A stretch of 31,779 nucleotides of DNA from a virus. The number at the start of each line of letters is the position of its first letter. The stretch's first letter is position 1. The translations under genes and the position numbers were made by a program. The stretch is taken from IMG/VR virus record IMGVR_UViG_3300034019_000634, positions 1 to 31,779 of that record; one strand, 5' to 3'. Positions 16,193-25,018 of this stretch are shown here, one piece after another. The notes beneath the pieces were generated by a model that was not told the origin of the DNA, made no database searches, and worked only from the letters and a program-made list of their open reading frames with translations.

Positions 16193-18409
16193 TTAAATTT
16201 CATTATTTAACATTTCGTTATCGGCTTTTTGTTGATTTTCATACATCTTACCTGTAGCTTTATTATTATCTATATCTTTCTGAACCTCGCCAGCAACTAC
16301 TATTTCATTAATTTTTGCCGCTTGATTATCTTCTCTATTTTCTTTAGCTATTTGTATTTGTGTTTCTAAGTTTTGTTGATTTTGTGCCGCTGCCGCTTCT
16401 TGTTGTGATTGTTGCGATTGTTGTGCTAATGCCTGTACTCTCTCTAATGCGTTTTCAAACACTTGTTCTGCTTCTACAATTGTTTCAGATAATTCAAATC
16501 TTAAAGCATCAGCCATTTCAATTTGCTTACCATTCAATCCAAATTCCATTAAGCCTTGCATTCTTTCTTTCAATTTCAAATATCGTCCTCCATCTTCAAT
16601 ATGAATACCATAATCTCGCATACCAAGTTCTCTAGTTACTTGCATATACCTAAATTTATCTGTACCTAATATTTGCTCTCCTTTATCTAGTTTATAAAAA
16701 GCCCAACTTACTTTAGTAGCTTCTACTATTACCGTCATTGCCTTTTCTACAAATAATTGCATTTGATAAAACAATGGTTCTGTTATTGTTCTACTTGCAT
16801 TTATCGCCGAATTGGTATTACTTACAGTTGCCGATGCGGAAACCATACCTTCTCTATTCTCATTAATACCAGTAATTCTATCTAATGTATTTAAAATATT
16901 ATTCTGCAAAGCAATCAATTGAGGAAATGAACTACTAAATCCTAAATCCAATTCTTTAATAGCATGAGCCAATTCTAAATTTCTATTACCTACATTTCCT
17001 GCTGCCATTGAATTATAAGTGGAAACACCGTCATCCAACATTTCTTGCAATACTTTAGTATAAGTTTTATTTTTAGGTAATGCTGCTAAATCCATAAACA
17101 CCACTTTACCTTTAGCTCTATTCAACTCTTTCATTATTTGATATTCACAAACATCAAATGCTAAGTCAAAATTCTCAATCAATTTCTGTAATGATATTCT
17201 CATTCCATCTGTAGTGCCAAATAAGCAACCTACATAAGATGAATCCATAATTCTACTTGGTGTATCAAATCGGCGCATCTGGAACGGTTTACGTTGCAAA
17301 TTCACATATATAATTCCTCCTAAGCAAGTACCTTCCCATAAATCTTCTTCATACTTAGTAACTATTTTAAATTCTCCATTCGCTTCTCCTCTGTCATATT
17401 TAGCTTTATTCGCTTCGTAAATTTCTGGTGGTATCTCTTTAGTTATCTCTGTAGTAGTGTCATCATAATCCAATTGATTAGGTGTCTTAGGCATTATTTT
17501 ATAATAACTAGGCTTAACCGACTTCCATTCAACGTGTATTACATCAACCATTATTTGTTGATTAACTAAACGCATTCTGTAACGTCTATCGTTGTTAATA
17601 TAAGAACTTGGATTTTGTCTTACTTGTTCTAGTTTTGCTCTATCTTCTTTTGTTAATTCGTATCTCAATAATACTTGATGTAAAGGCATTGATTGTCTTG
17701 CACCTTTTACCACACTTTTTTCTAAGAAGTCATCGTTATCAATTTCTTCATATATAGCATCTCTCGGATCAATTCTTGTAAAGTCTACATCGCCGTTTTG
17801 GTCTATCTCCACTTTAGCAAAACATTTAGCTACTATCCTTGCATCTCTAAATAAATCTGAAAACTTTTTTATTAATCTTAATGCTCTAACTTGCTCATTT
17901 ACAATTACTTGCATTATATCTTCCTGCTTATCTTTAGCAGACATTTTAAGCCAAATCGGGTCGTCTTCGTTTTGTGGTACTTGCGCTCCTTCCATTACAT
18001 CCACACCAGCAACTGTTTTTAATACTTCTAGTTCTTGTTTAGCAATCATAGCTCCTGTCATTAAATCCATTTGCTCCATCTTTTCAGATTTAGCTTGGCT
18101 ATTAATTGTTTGTACAGAAGCATTTAAAGGTCGTTTAAGCCATTCTCCTTCTAATAGGTATTGTTTGGCTCGTCCAACTTTATAAGATACAAATTTAGCC
18201 CTAGATTCTTTTCCATAAATTTTAGTAATCCATTCTGTACTTGCTACTGAACGCTCTCCATTGTATGAGCGATAAAGTTCTGAATCTTGTTGTTTATAAC
18301 CGTCTTGATAGTCTAATAGTGATAATCCGTAATTAACGCATTTTTTAGCCCATTCAGGCGTTTTTTGTATTTGTGGAATGTCTTGTGGAGGTAATAACGA
18401 ATAACTCAT
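16193..18409 (-). CDS. Portal protein
   Basis: The 738-residue product forms the dodecameric ring at the packaging vertex. It has an N-terminal helical region (PEWAKKCVNYGLSLLDY), long charged helices, a FTRIDPRDAIYEEID segment near residue 225 typical of portal wing domains, and a C-terminal region of conserved helices (RDYGIHIEDGGRYLKLKERM). Residues about 660-720 are rich in Gln, Asn and Glu, a typical low-complexity barrel or crown tail. Its size is large for a portal but in the range of large Bacteroidota podovirus-like phages. It has its own promoter and lies beside the terminase and methyltransferase genes. The assignment rests on size, domain order and position. Confidence 0.75.
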   Translation of the reverse strand: MSYSLLPPQDIPQIQKTPEWAKKCVNYGLSLLDYQDGYKQQDSELYRSYNGERSVASTEWITKIYGKESRAKFVSYKVGRAKQYLLEGEWLKRPLNASVQTINSQAKSEKMEQMDLMTGAMIAKQELEVLKTVAGVDVMEGAQVPQNEDDPIWLKMSAKDKQEDIMQVIVNEQVRALRLIKKFSDLFRDARIVAKCFAKVEIDQNGDVDFTRIDPRDAIYEEIDNDDFLEKSVVKGARQSMPLHQVLLRYELTKEDRAKLEQVRQNPSSYINNDRRYRMRLVNQQIMVDVIHVEWKSVKPSYYKIMPKTPNQLDYDDTTTEITKEIPPEIYEANKAKYDRGEANGEFKIVTKYEEDLWEGTCLGGIIYVNLQRKPFQMRRFDTPSRIMDSSYVGCLFGTTDGMRISLQKLIENFDLAFDVCEYQIMKELNRAKGKVVFMDLAALPKNKTYTKVLQEMLDDGVSTYNSMAAGNVGNRNLELAHAIKELDLGFSSSFPQLIALQNNILNTLDRITGINENREGMVSASATVSNTNSAINASRTITEPLFYQMQLFVEKAMTVIVEATKVSWAFYKLDKGEQILGTDKFRYMQVTRELGMRDYGIHIEDGGRYLKLKERMQGLMEFGLNGKQIEMADALRFELSETIVEAEQVFENALERVQALAQQSQQSQQEAAAAQNQQNLETQIQIAKENREDNQAAKINEIVVAGEVQKDIDNNKATGKMYENQQKADNEMLNNEI

Positions 18410-18431
18410 CTCTGTGAATAATTTTTATCCC

Positions 18432-18462
18432 CAAATATAATTGTTTTTCAGTTAGTTACAAA
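18432..18462 (-). promoter_or_regulatory. Promoter for the portal gene
   Basis: Minus-strand TTTG (18459-18462), 19-nt spacer and TATATTTG (18432-18439). The leader to the portal ATG would be about 17 nt. Both elements match the Bacteroidota consensus. Confidence 0.8.
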
Positions 18463-18474
18463 TTAAAGTTATGA

Positions 18475-19914
18475 TTATTTAATAAAACTAAATATATGGG
18501 CAATTACATCAATCGTCCAACCATTTCCTAGCATTTTATATCTCTGTGAATCTGAAACGTGAGCCGTGAATCCATCTGGTACTGTTTGTAAACGTTCACA
18601 CTCTATTGGTGTTAGTCTTCTAATTTTATTAGTATTTATTAAATTGCTACCACAACTTAATTGCGACATTAATGCAGGGCTTATTCCATTAATATCGTAA
18701 ATTCTATTTTGTTGAAATGGTTGTTTGCCACCAATTTCAGTTGAAGGATTTAATTGCATAACTAAACCTGTTCCATAAACGTCTTCTCTTGCTCTTGCCA
18801 TAAGCGTAGTGCTTTTTTCTGTTTTACGAACACAGAAACCTTCATCTTTTCTATAATCGCAACCGTAAGCTAAGTTGTCTTTTCTAATTTCAACAGCATT
18901 TGTATTTCCTGTATCTAAACAATAAGTTTTGCCGTCAGTACGGGTCAGATGACCCGTACCTCCTTTTTTTGGGTCACCACTTCTTGGCATCATGTTGTGA
19001 ACTATTAAATCCATATCGCTATGGTTTCCACCAGAATGTCCACCTGCCGTAAAACAACTTGCTTTATCTTGATTATTACTTATCTTACCTTTTTTATCAA
19101 TTTTTAAAATATCACTAACAACCTGTCTACAATCGCCACATCTTATTCCAACTCCTTTATAATAAGAAGAGTCTATTGTCATTGATTTATCTTTTGATGT
19201 TGATTTATTAATTAACTCATTACCTAATAATTTCATTGACTTTTCACTCAAATAATATTTTTCATCCACTTCACTCTCTAAAACGTCTTTCAATAATATT
19301 CCTTTATCTTTTGGTTGTGTAATTTTACATACTAAATCCCCAAATAAACCATCACTTTCAGCACCTATATTTGTCCAATATAATCTCCTTCTATTTTGTG
19401 CCGATACTAATGCACTATTTATTTCAATTGGGTTTATTCCTATTGCTTGTGTTAAAATCTTCTGCCATTTTTCACCCATCATTACATTTTCAAGCAAAAA
19501 TTTTACATCTGGATTGTATTTACGAATATCTGTTAATATTCTTATATACTCCCAAAATAAATAAGATTGCCCTTCAAATTCAAAACCGTTATGTCTTAAT
19601 TCTAAATAGTGTTCTATTGTTAATATTTCAATATTATCTTTTGTAGACATTCCTTTACGTTTACCTGCAAAACTAAATGATTGACAAGGGCTACCACCAA
19701 TAAGTAATGAAATTGGTTTTAATTTACTTACATCTACATTTTTTACATCGCCCAACCGAATTATATCTGGGTAATTAGCATTACTTACTATTTGAGCGTA
19801 TTTATCAATTTCACTTGCGTAATACGTGTCAACTTTTATATTTTGTTTTTCAAGTGCTATTCTGCCACATGACATTCCATCGAAAAGTGATAATACTATT
19901 TCTCCATTAACCAT
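18475..19914 (-). CDS. DNA (cytosine-5)-methyltransferase
   Basis: The 479-residue product has the ordered motifs of C5 cytosine DNA methyltransferases. Motif I is LSLFDGMSCG (8-17), motif IV is GGSPCQSFSFAG with catalytic C77, motif VI is LLENV (ENV at 142-144), motif VIII is QNRRRLYW (173-180), and the C-terminal GN motif is KMLGNGW (460-466). The 240 or so residues between motif VIII and the C-terminal RLTPIECERLQ block would hold the target-recognition domain, longer than in many phage enzymes. It uses S-adenosylmethionine and probably protects phage DNA from host restriction. It begins 2 bp after the terminase stop codon, so it is part of the packaging operon. No partner endonuclease is in the window. 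The target sequence cannot be read from the protein. Confidence 0.93.
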   Translation of the reverse strand: MVNGEIVLSLFDGMSCGRIALEKQNIKVDTYYASEIDKYAQIVSNANYPDIIRLGDVKNVDVSKLKPISLLIGGSPCQSFSFAGKRKGMSTKDNIEILTIEHYLELRHNGFEFEGQSYLFWEYIRILTDIRKYNPDVKFLLENVMMGEKWQKILTQAIGINPIEINSALVSAQNRRRLYWTNIGAESDGLFGDLVCKITQPKDKGILLKDVLESEVDEKYYLSEKSMKLLGNELINKSTSKDKSMTIDSSYYKGVGIRCGDCRQVVSDILKIDKKGKISNNQDKASCFTAGGHSGGNHSDMDLIVHNMMPRSGDPKKGGTGHLTRTDGKTYCLDTGNTNAVEIRKDNLAYGCDYRKDEGFCVRKTEKSTTLMARAREDVYGTGLVMQLNPSTEIGGKQPFQQNRIYDINGISPALMSQLSCGSNLINTNKIRRLTPIECERLQTVPDGFTAHVSDSQRYKMLGNGWTIDVIAHIFSFIK

Positions 19915-19916
19915 AA

Positions 19917-21977
19917 TTAATCCAAACTTAAAAATCGCTTCTCATCTATTTTTTTTAATCTCTCTACCTCTTTTTTATCGTGCAAACTTTGTATAATACT
20001 TGTTTTCACAACTTTATTTCCATTTGCATCTGTCGTCCACTCTGGTAAACTAAACACATCGTCATTCATAAAGTCTTTGCTGTCTCTTGGTGCTAATTCA
20101 CTACTTGTATCTTGCATCAACGCAATTCCATAAGCATCTGCCAAGTCATTATCACTTCCAATCTCTACTTCATCATAATTTTGCAATTGATTTATTAACT
20201 CAGGAAACCAAATAGTATCTTTACAATTATCATACACCGCCGTTTGCATTCTACCTACCATCAACGGCTTACTATAGTTATTTAAACTAACTCCATAAGT
20301 ATGTGTTTGCTCCGAATTAGGTGATTCGTATTTCTTTGGTCTATACGCTAAAACATTCTCGTAACCTCTGTCTATAAAGTAATTAAATATTAATTTATTA
20401 GCTAAGTCTATCAGCACCGAATTAGCCGACTTAGTATCTAAATGAAAGTGTATAGCCAACTTCAAACACATTTCATAAAACATTTCTTTCCTCTTTGGTC
20501 TTGCACATATCACCGCTACTGGTGCTAATTGCATTTTATCGCCAATAACATTTCTTCTTATCAATACACACATCGCTCCTTTAGATTTACTCGTCTTTGC
20601 TTTATCCTGGTCATAACTGTCTATTCCTGCACAAAATAAATTATCATGTGTATCAATCGGGTGTATATGGTCTTTGTGTATAAATATTGAATTATCGTCA
20701 TCCAACGAATCATCTATAATTAACTCAACCTTAAACGGATATTCCATACCTCCGTTTTTATCTTTTATCCATTCTAATCTGCATCTGAAATATTGTAGTG
20801 GGTTACTACTGATTAAGTCAGCCTGGTCTTGCATAATTTCGGTGTCGAAAACATTTACTATTGTTTTTCTAAAAACATCTTGCTCGGTAAGTGGGTAATC
20901 CTTTAAATGCTCTTGATATTTCTCTTGGTTTTTGCTTTTAAGTATTTCTTGACGTTCTGAAATTATTGCTTCTTCTGCTGCTTTTATGTCTTCAACTCCA
21001 ATTATTTCAAATGACTTGTGTTCTTTTAGTAAATGTGGTGTTTCTGGCGTTCCTAAAGTACAACCACCATAATAGGGTTTGTGAAACCTTTTTGCTGTTA
21101 TTAAAAAAGGAACAAAGTTATTTTGTCCTCTATTAGCTTCCTCCCATATTTTTTTAAAATCTTTACTTCCCTTATTCATATTTCCCCCTGTGCCGTACAA
21201 ATACATTGAACCTATTTGTTTAGAACCATCCATAACACAAGGTCTAGTATGTGCAACAAATTGTTCTAATTTTTCAAACTCACCACACTCTTCAGCTAAT
21301 ACAGTATTTAAAAAAAGTCCTTTAAAGAGAGAAGGGTTTTTATAAAAAGTTCTTACATATATTGAATTTTTAGAACCGCCATCAATCATTCCTCCATCGT
21401 CACCTTTGTATTTATAACCAAAAATCACTTCATTATCATTGTCTTTTAATTTTTTTAATCGTAATTCTGGTGGTAATAAACTATCTCCAGCTCTCCATTT
21501 TTTCATAAAATCTTGAGCGTATGTGTCTTGTCCAGCGGCAATTCCACATTGATATGCACCATTAGTAAATCTAACATCGTAATCTATTTTTGCTTTTTGA
21601 AAATACTCTGAAATACCTCCACGTCTTTTTTTAGGGCAAATAAAGTTTAGTCCATTGCTTCCAACATAATCAACTAAGTATGTTAATTCTAAGTGTAAGT
21701 CAACCATATCAGGCGTTATAATACCATTAATTGTTGCCATAAGGTTGAAATTCATGTAATAGTAGTATCTACCAGGTATAAATAAATTACCAGTTTGCAT
21801 ACCATTTTTAATTACCCATAATTGGTCATTCCAAAAAGATTCATGTGCTGGTGTACCAATAACATTTGGGTTCAATATACTATCTGCTTCTTTAGGTATT
21901 CCACCTCTTGCAATTGGAGATGGATTAAACCCTTTACCTTTAAAATATGGTGATTTTAATATTTGTAATACTGACAT
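19917..21977 (-). CDS. terL: Terminase large subunit
   Basis: The 686-residue product is the packaging motor. An ATPase-like region begins with a Walker A-like CPKKRRGGISE (about 114-124), in which the usual G-K-S/T is replaced by GGIS. A probable Walker B follows, LFLNTVLAEECGEF with E229 and E230, then a YGTGGN coupling motif (261-266). The nuclease domain follows, with AGIDSYD (D453, D456), VLIDLANK (near 521-528) and DLADAYGIAL (D611, D614), the usual acidic residues of the RNase H-like fold. It overlaps the upstream small-terminase candidate by one base. The altered Walker A lysine is notable but appears in other phage terminases with RxxG-type loops. Function is confident from the two-domain motif set. 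Confidence 0.85.
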   Translation of the reverse strand: MSVLQILKSPYFKGKGFNPSPIARGGIPKEADSILNPNVIGTPAHESFWNDQLWVIKNGMQTGNLFIPGRYYYYMNFNLMATINGIITPDMVDLHLELTYLVDYVGSNGLNFICPKKRRGGISEYFQKAKIDYDVRFTNGAYQCGIAAGQDTYAQDFMKKWRAGDSLLPPELRLKKLKDNDNEVIFGYKYKGDDGGMIDGGSKNSIYVRTFYKNPSLFKGLFLNTVLAEECGEFEKLEQFVAHTRPCVMDGSKQIGSMYLYGTGGNMNKGSKDFKKIWEEANRGQNNFVPFLITAKRFHKPYYGGCTLGTPETPHLLKEHKSFEIIGVEDIKAAEEAIISERQEILKSKNQEKYQEHLKDYPLTEQDVFRKTIVNVFDTEIMQDQADLISSNPLQYFRCRLEWIKDKNGGMEYPFKVELIIDDSLDDDNSIFIHKDHIHPIDTHDNLFCAGIDSYDQDKAKTSKSKGAMCVLIRRNVIGDKMQLAPVAVICARPKRKEMFYEMCLKLAIHFHLDTKSANSVLIDLANKLIFNYFIDRGYENVLAYRPKKYESPNSEQTHTYGVSLNNYSKPLMVGRMQTAVYDNCKDTIWFPELINQLQNYDEVEIGSDNDLADAYGIALMQDTSSELAPRDSKDFMNDDVFSLPEWTTDANGNKVVKTSIIQSLHDKKEVERLKKIDEKRFLSLD

Positions 21978-22531
21978 TATTTTTTTCTATTAATAACAGA
22001 TTCGTATAATTTTTTATTTTTCTGTAATTTCTCTAAATAACTTAATTCTTGATCTCCTTTTAACTGACCATCTGAAATTAATTTATCTGTTATCTCGTGT
22101 TCTAATTCTTGAATTGACCTCCTTAACGTATCAATGTTTTTAAGTTTTGTTTGTAATTCTTTTTCAGTTAAATTAGAATTAATTTGTTGTTGTATGTCGT
22201 CAATTGTTATTTGATATACTTTTGCCAATTCAACTTTTGGATCGTACTGAAGGCTTTTGTATGCGTTTACAGCGTTAGTTATTCTACTGTTTGCTACTGG
22301 TTCTTCTAAAGCAGATAATAGTTTTGGGTTGTTATCTCCATATACTCGCATTATAGCGTATGCTATACGTGAACGCTCGTTGTGTTGGCGATATATCGAA
22401 TAGTAATCATAAATGTATGAAATAACCAAAATTTCTTTTTCATCTAATGCTGAAAATTCAGGACACATTTTAAGAACTATTGGTCTTAGAATTATGTTGT
22501 TACGTGTATCTACGTCTAAAAGCAGGCTCAT
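21977..22531 (-). CDS. Terminase small subunit candidate
   Basis: The 184-residue product has an N-terminal helical domain and a second half (about 95-180) that is almost all charged helix, with EKELQTKLKNIDTLRRSIQELEHEIT as probable coiled coil. A position immediately before the large terminase and translational coupling on both sides (ATGA with the upstream gene, TAATG with terL) are what is expected of a small terminase subunit, which binds phage DNA and starts packaging. I do not see a convincing helix-turn-helix, so the call rests on position, size and helical content. Confidence 0.5.
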   Translation of the reverse strand: MSLLLDVDTRNNIILRPIVLKMCPEFSALDEKEILVISYIYDYYSIYRQHNERSRIAYAIMRVYGDNNPKLLSALEEPVANSRITNAVNAYKSLQYDPKVELAKVYQITIDDIQQQINSNLTEKELQTKLKNIDTLRRSIQELEHEITDKLISDGQLKGDQELSYLEKLQKNKKLYESVINRKK

Positions 22532-23280
22532 ATTAATTCACTTATATTCATCGGCGAACCGACAGTTAATAACTCTTTAATTTTCTCTTTATGCGTGTTT
22601 AGAAGCAATATAACATCGTTTTTCATGTATGGAACTACTATACGTTGATGCGTTTGTGTAGTCGGATTAATCAAGTGTATAAATAGTTGCTTACACCTCT
22701 TGTTTAAAAGTTTTTCTAATTGAAAGGCGTAATATGATAATTGAAAAATTATTTTTATTTGTTTAGTATAAGACAAATGATTCATCGGCTCGAATAGCCA
22801 ACCTTTATGTTCGTGTAAGTCATCTTTCTCAAATACCTTAAAATCACTCATAACGAATTGCCCATCACCTCTTGCGCTTGTTAATCCGAATGTATCTGGA
22901 CTACCTGCTATTAAATATTCTTTATTGTAAACAACTTTTTGATTAAAGATACTGTGATAATCTTTATATTCATCGGCAACACTTCTTACTAAATCTACTA
23001 TATCATTATTAGCTTCTTCTATTTGTTTTGTTTTAAAATACACTTCTAGTGCTTTATCAATTCGCACTCCAGCTTCTCTTTGTTGCGCCCACTTGTCCAT
23101 TACTACATCCACGCTTGTACCACTACTTTTTGCTACACCATAAGATGCTCCTAATGAATTAAAAGGCTTGATTAAAAAATTATCACTAAATGATGAGAAA
23201 CCCATATACTTTTGTCCATTGTTATCCAAGTATTGATGAGTTTCTTCATCAAGTTTAACTAACTCTTTGTATAATTCCAT
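22528..23280 (-). CDS. PD-(D/E)XK nuclease, RecB/Cas4-like
   Basis: The 250-residue product has the ordered motifs of phage RecB-like nucleases: an E/H-bearing N-terminal region (LDEETHQYLDNNGQKYMGFSS), then EYLIAGSPDTFGL (E121, D129), the catalytic core SDFKV (D146, K148) and a QLSYYAFQL helix (Q180). These residues coordinate metal for cutting DNA ends. The family usually serves recombination, replication or repair. There is no Cys cluster of the Cas4 iron-sulphur type visible. It lies in the packaging/recombination operon, coupled to both neighbours by overlapping stop and start codons. It could process DNA for the phage recombination pathway; no recombinase is seen beside it. Confidence 0.8.
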   Translation of the reverse strand: MELYKELVKLDEETHQYLDNNGQKYMGFSSFSDNFLIKPFNSLGASYGVAKSSGTSVDVVMDKWAQQREAGVRIDKALEVYFKTKQIEEANNDIVDLVRSVADEYKDYHSIFNQKVVYNKEYLIAGSPDTFGLTSARGDGQFVMSDFKVFEKDDLHEHKGWLFEPMNHLSYTKQIKIIFQLSYYAFQLEKLLNKRCKQLFIHLINPTTQTHQRIVVPYMKNDVILLLNTHKEKIKELLTVGSPMNISELI

Positions 23281-23936
23281 TAACCTACTTTTTGTAATTG
23301 TAAAACAGTTGCAGAATCTTCATCTAATTCAAAATCCTCAATATGTGTAACCATACTTCCTTTCTTTTCTAAATACTCTGTACAAAACGCTTTTTGTTCT
23401 GCTTCAGACATCGCATCAAACTGCTCTGGACTTATTGTTTCTTTACCTTTTTCTGTTTGTTGTTTGATAATTTTATAAGCAATTTCTGTGTCTGTTGCTT
23501 TTTTAGTACCATCGTAATAAGCTATTACTTCTTCCAATAATTCTCCAATTATTTTTTGAACTTTATCAAAATGTTCGTATTCATCGTCCTCTGTCATCAA
23601 CGGCGTATTGATAGCAATTTTCTTATCAAAAAATGTATTATATTTACCACTAATTAAAAATGTTTCGTTAGTTATTTTTAAACCAATTACATCAATATCA
23701 TTTATGATATATTTACGTTCTGCTTCTTCAAGTGATCCGTGAATTAATCCACAAATTTCACCACAATATTCTCTTAATTCCTTTAGTTTGTTTTCTAGTC
23801 CTAAATGAATCGGATAGTGTTTGTTTTCTGTAACATCTGTGTTGAAAGAACGTCCGTCTTTATCTTCAGTTTTGTTGTAGATTATTGAAAGCCCTTTTAA
23901 GCCATCTCCTAATACTTTGATTTTTTTGATTTGCAT
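23280..23936 (-). CDS. Unknown protein adjacent to the PD-(D/E)XK nuclease
   Basis: The 218-residue acidic product is not recognised. It begins MQIKKIKVLGDGLKGLSI, has an IHLGLENKLKELREYCGEICGLI helix, a central beta region (NDIDVIGLKITNETFLISGK) and an acidic C-terminal tail. Overlap by one base with the nuclease start and a 1-bp gap from the preceding gene show tight coupling. Small genes next to phage nucleases are often single-stranded DNA-binding or annealing factors, but no such motif is visible here, so function remains unknown. Confidence 0.5.
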   Translation of the reverse strand: MQIKKIKVLGDGLKGLSIIYNKTEDKDGRSFNTDVTENKHYPIHLGLENKLKELREYCGEICGLIHGSLEEAERKYIINDIDVIGLKITNETFLISGKYNTFFDKKIAINTPLMTEDDEYEHFDKVQKIIGELLEEVIAYYDGTKKATDTEIAYKIIKQQTEKGKETISPEQFDAMSEAEQKAFCTEYLEKKGSMVTHIEDFELDEDSATVLQLQKVG

Positions 23937-23937
23937 A

Positions 23938-24273
23938 TTATTCTGTTTTTAATTCTGTTTCTACTTTTGTTTCATCGGCAACTTCAGGCACATTACTCAA
24001 TATCGCAGCAATGGTCTGCTCAATTGAAACTCCAAGTATGTATTCTCCAGATGTTACTTTGTTTAATCTGTCCTTAACCATCTGTAAATCAGCACCTTTA
24101 GCTTGTTTTTTGCTTTCTTTTAGATTGTTTTTTAAGAATTTAAAGATTTCTCTAGCTACCATTAGTGACAATAATTCATTTTCAGCCGTTCTTTCTGAAA
24201 ATTCAAAGTCATATTCGTTTTCTTTAATCTCTATTTTGAAATTAATTGTTCCTTCGATTATTTTATTTTCCAT
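23938..24273 (-). CDS. Small acidic protein, first gene of the packaging operon
   Basis: The 111-residue product is Glu- and Lys-rich, with a KIEIKENEYDFEFSERTAENEL strand-helix region, a FLKNNLKESKKQAKGADL helix and an acidic C-terminal tail (PEVADETKVETELKTE). I do not recognise a family. It is the first gene behind the canonical promoter at 24290-24321, with a leader of about 11 nt, and is 1 bp before the next gene. It may be a structural adaptor or regulator of the unit; there is no motif to support either. Confidence 0.45.
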   Translation of the reverse strand: MENKIIEGTINFKIEIKENEYDFEFSERTAENELLSLMVAREIFKFLKNNLKESKKQAKGADLQMVKDRLNKVTSGEYILGVSIEQTIAAILSNVPEVADETKVETELKTE

Positions 24274-24289
24274 TTTTAGTTAATTTATA

Positions 24290-24321
24290 CAAATGTAGTA
24301 ATTATTTACACTAATTCCAAA
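24290..24321 (-). promoter_or_regulatory. Promoter for the recombination-packaging operon
   Basis: Minus-strand TTTG (24318-24321), 20-nt spacer and TACATTTG (24290-24297), both full Bacteroidota consensus elements. Its upstream part overlaps the end of the YopX gene. It would drive the genes from 24273 to 18475. Confidence 0.82.
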
Positions 24322-24740
24322 TTATTTTTTAGTAAATATAAATTTTCATAGATATTTCCAGCTAATTCAAACTTCCTTAGCTCCAATTCACTTACATTGT
24401 GATACACTTTATAGTCATCCACATCTCCTTGAGCTAAACACAACTTAAATCCATCGTGTATTAACACCCAATAGCCTGTATTTGTCTTTACTATATCATT
24501 AATACTATATTTTTTATGATTTACGTCTTTTATCGGCAACATCATATTAACCACATATCTACTCTCCACATCGTCAATCAATTTTTCCACTCCATCAACC
24601 CTTTCTCTTATCATTACTTCACCTCTTTGCGTGAGTAATATCTCTTTTAAATCCTCATTTTTTACTCCATTTTTACTGTACTCTGGTTTAAACCATTTAC
24701 TTTCTTTGTTATCCCAAACTCTAATTTTTATTTGTTCCAT
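24306..24740 (-). CDS. YopX family protein
   Basis: The 144-residue product begins IKIRVWDNKESKWFKPEY and ends FELAGNIYENLYLL, the beginning and end of the YopX domain, a phage and prophage family with a small beta-rich fold. The middle holds KYSINDIVKTNTGYWVLIHDG, also in family order. YopX proteins occur in temperate and virulent phages of Firmicutes and Bacteroidota; their biochemical role is not settled. It lies after a 91-residue gene (2-bp gap) in the early leftward group. The 3' end carries the -33 element of the next promoter. Confidence 0.8.
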   Translation of the reverse strand: MEQIKIRVWDNKESKWFKPEYSKNGVKNEDLKEILLTQRGEVMIRERVDGVEKLIDDVESRYVVNMMLPIKDVNHKKYSINDIVKTNTGYWVLIHDGFKLCLAQGDVDDYKVYHNVSELELRKFELAGNIYENLYLLKNNLELV

Positions 24741-24742
24741 AA

Positions 24743-25018
24743 TTAAATTTTTTCTATTTCTTGTTTAATTTCTTGCCAATATTTATAAGTTGCCGATTCT
24801 TTAACATCTTCTGATTTCATATTCATAACTTCAAATAATGTATTATATGTTCTTACCCAAACATTTAATACTTCGTCACAACATATTAATGCACATTTTT
24901 TCGCAACTCCATTTCTTTCTGAGCCATCAAAACTATCAAGCTCATAAGTTTCTTCTTTTATTTTATTAAACAATAAAATCGCCTTTTCTTTTGCTGTTAA
25001 TTTTACTTCTTCTGCCAT
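24743..25018 (-). CDS. Small helical phage protein, unknown function
   Basis: The 91-residue product is almost all helix: KEKAILLFNKIKEETY, a VAKKCALICCDEVLNVWVRT segment with a Cys-Cys pair, and a final YKYWQEIKQEIEKI. Small Bacteroidota phage proteins with an AKKCALIC.DE core and a YWQE.K.EIEK end are familiar, but I know of no function. Its start overlaps the end of the helicase gene by 16 bases, so it is translated with it. Confidence 0.5.
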   Translation of the reverse strand: MAEEVKLTAKEKAILLFNKIKEETYELDSFDGSERNGVAKKCALICCDEVLNVWVRTYNTLFEVMNMKSEDVKESATYKYWQEIKQEIEKI

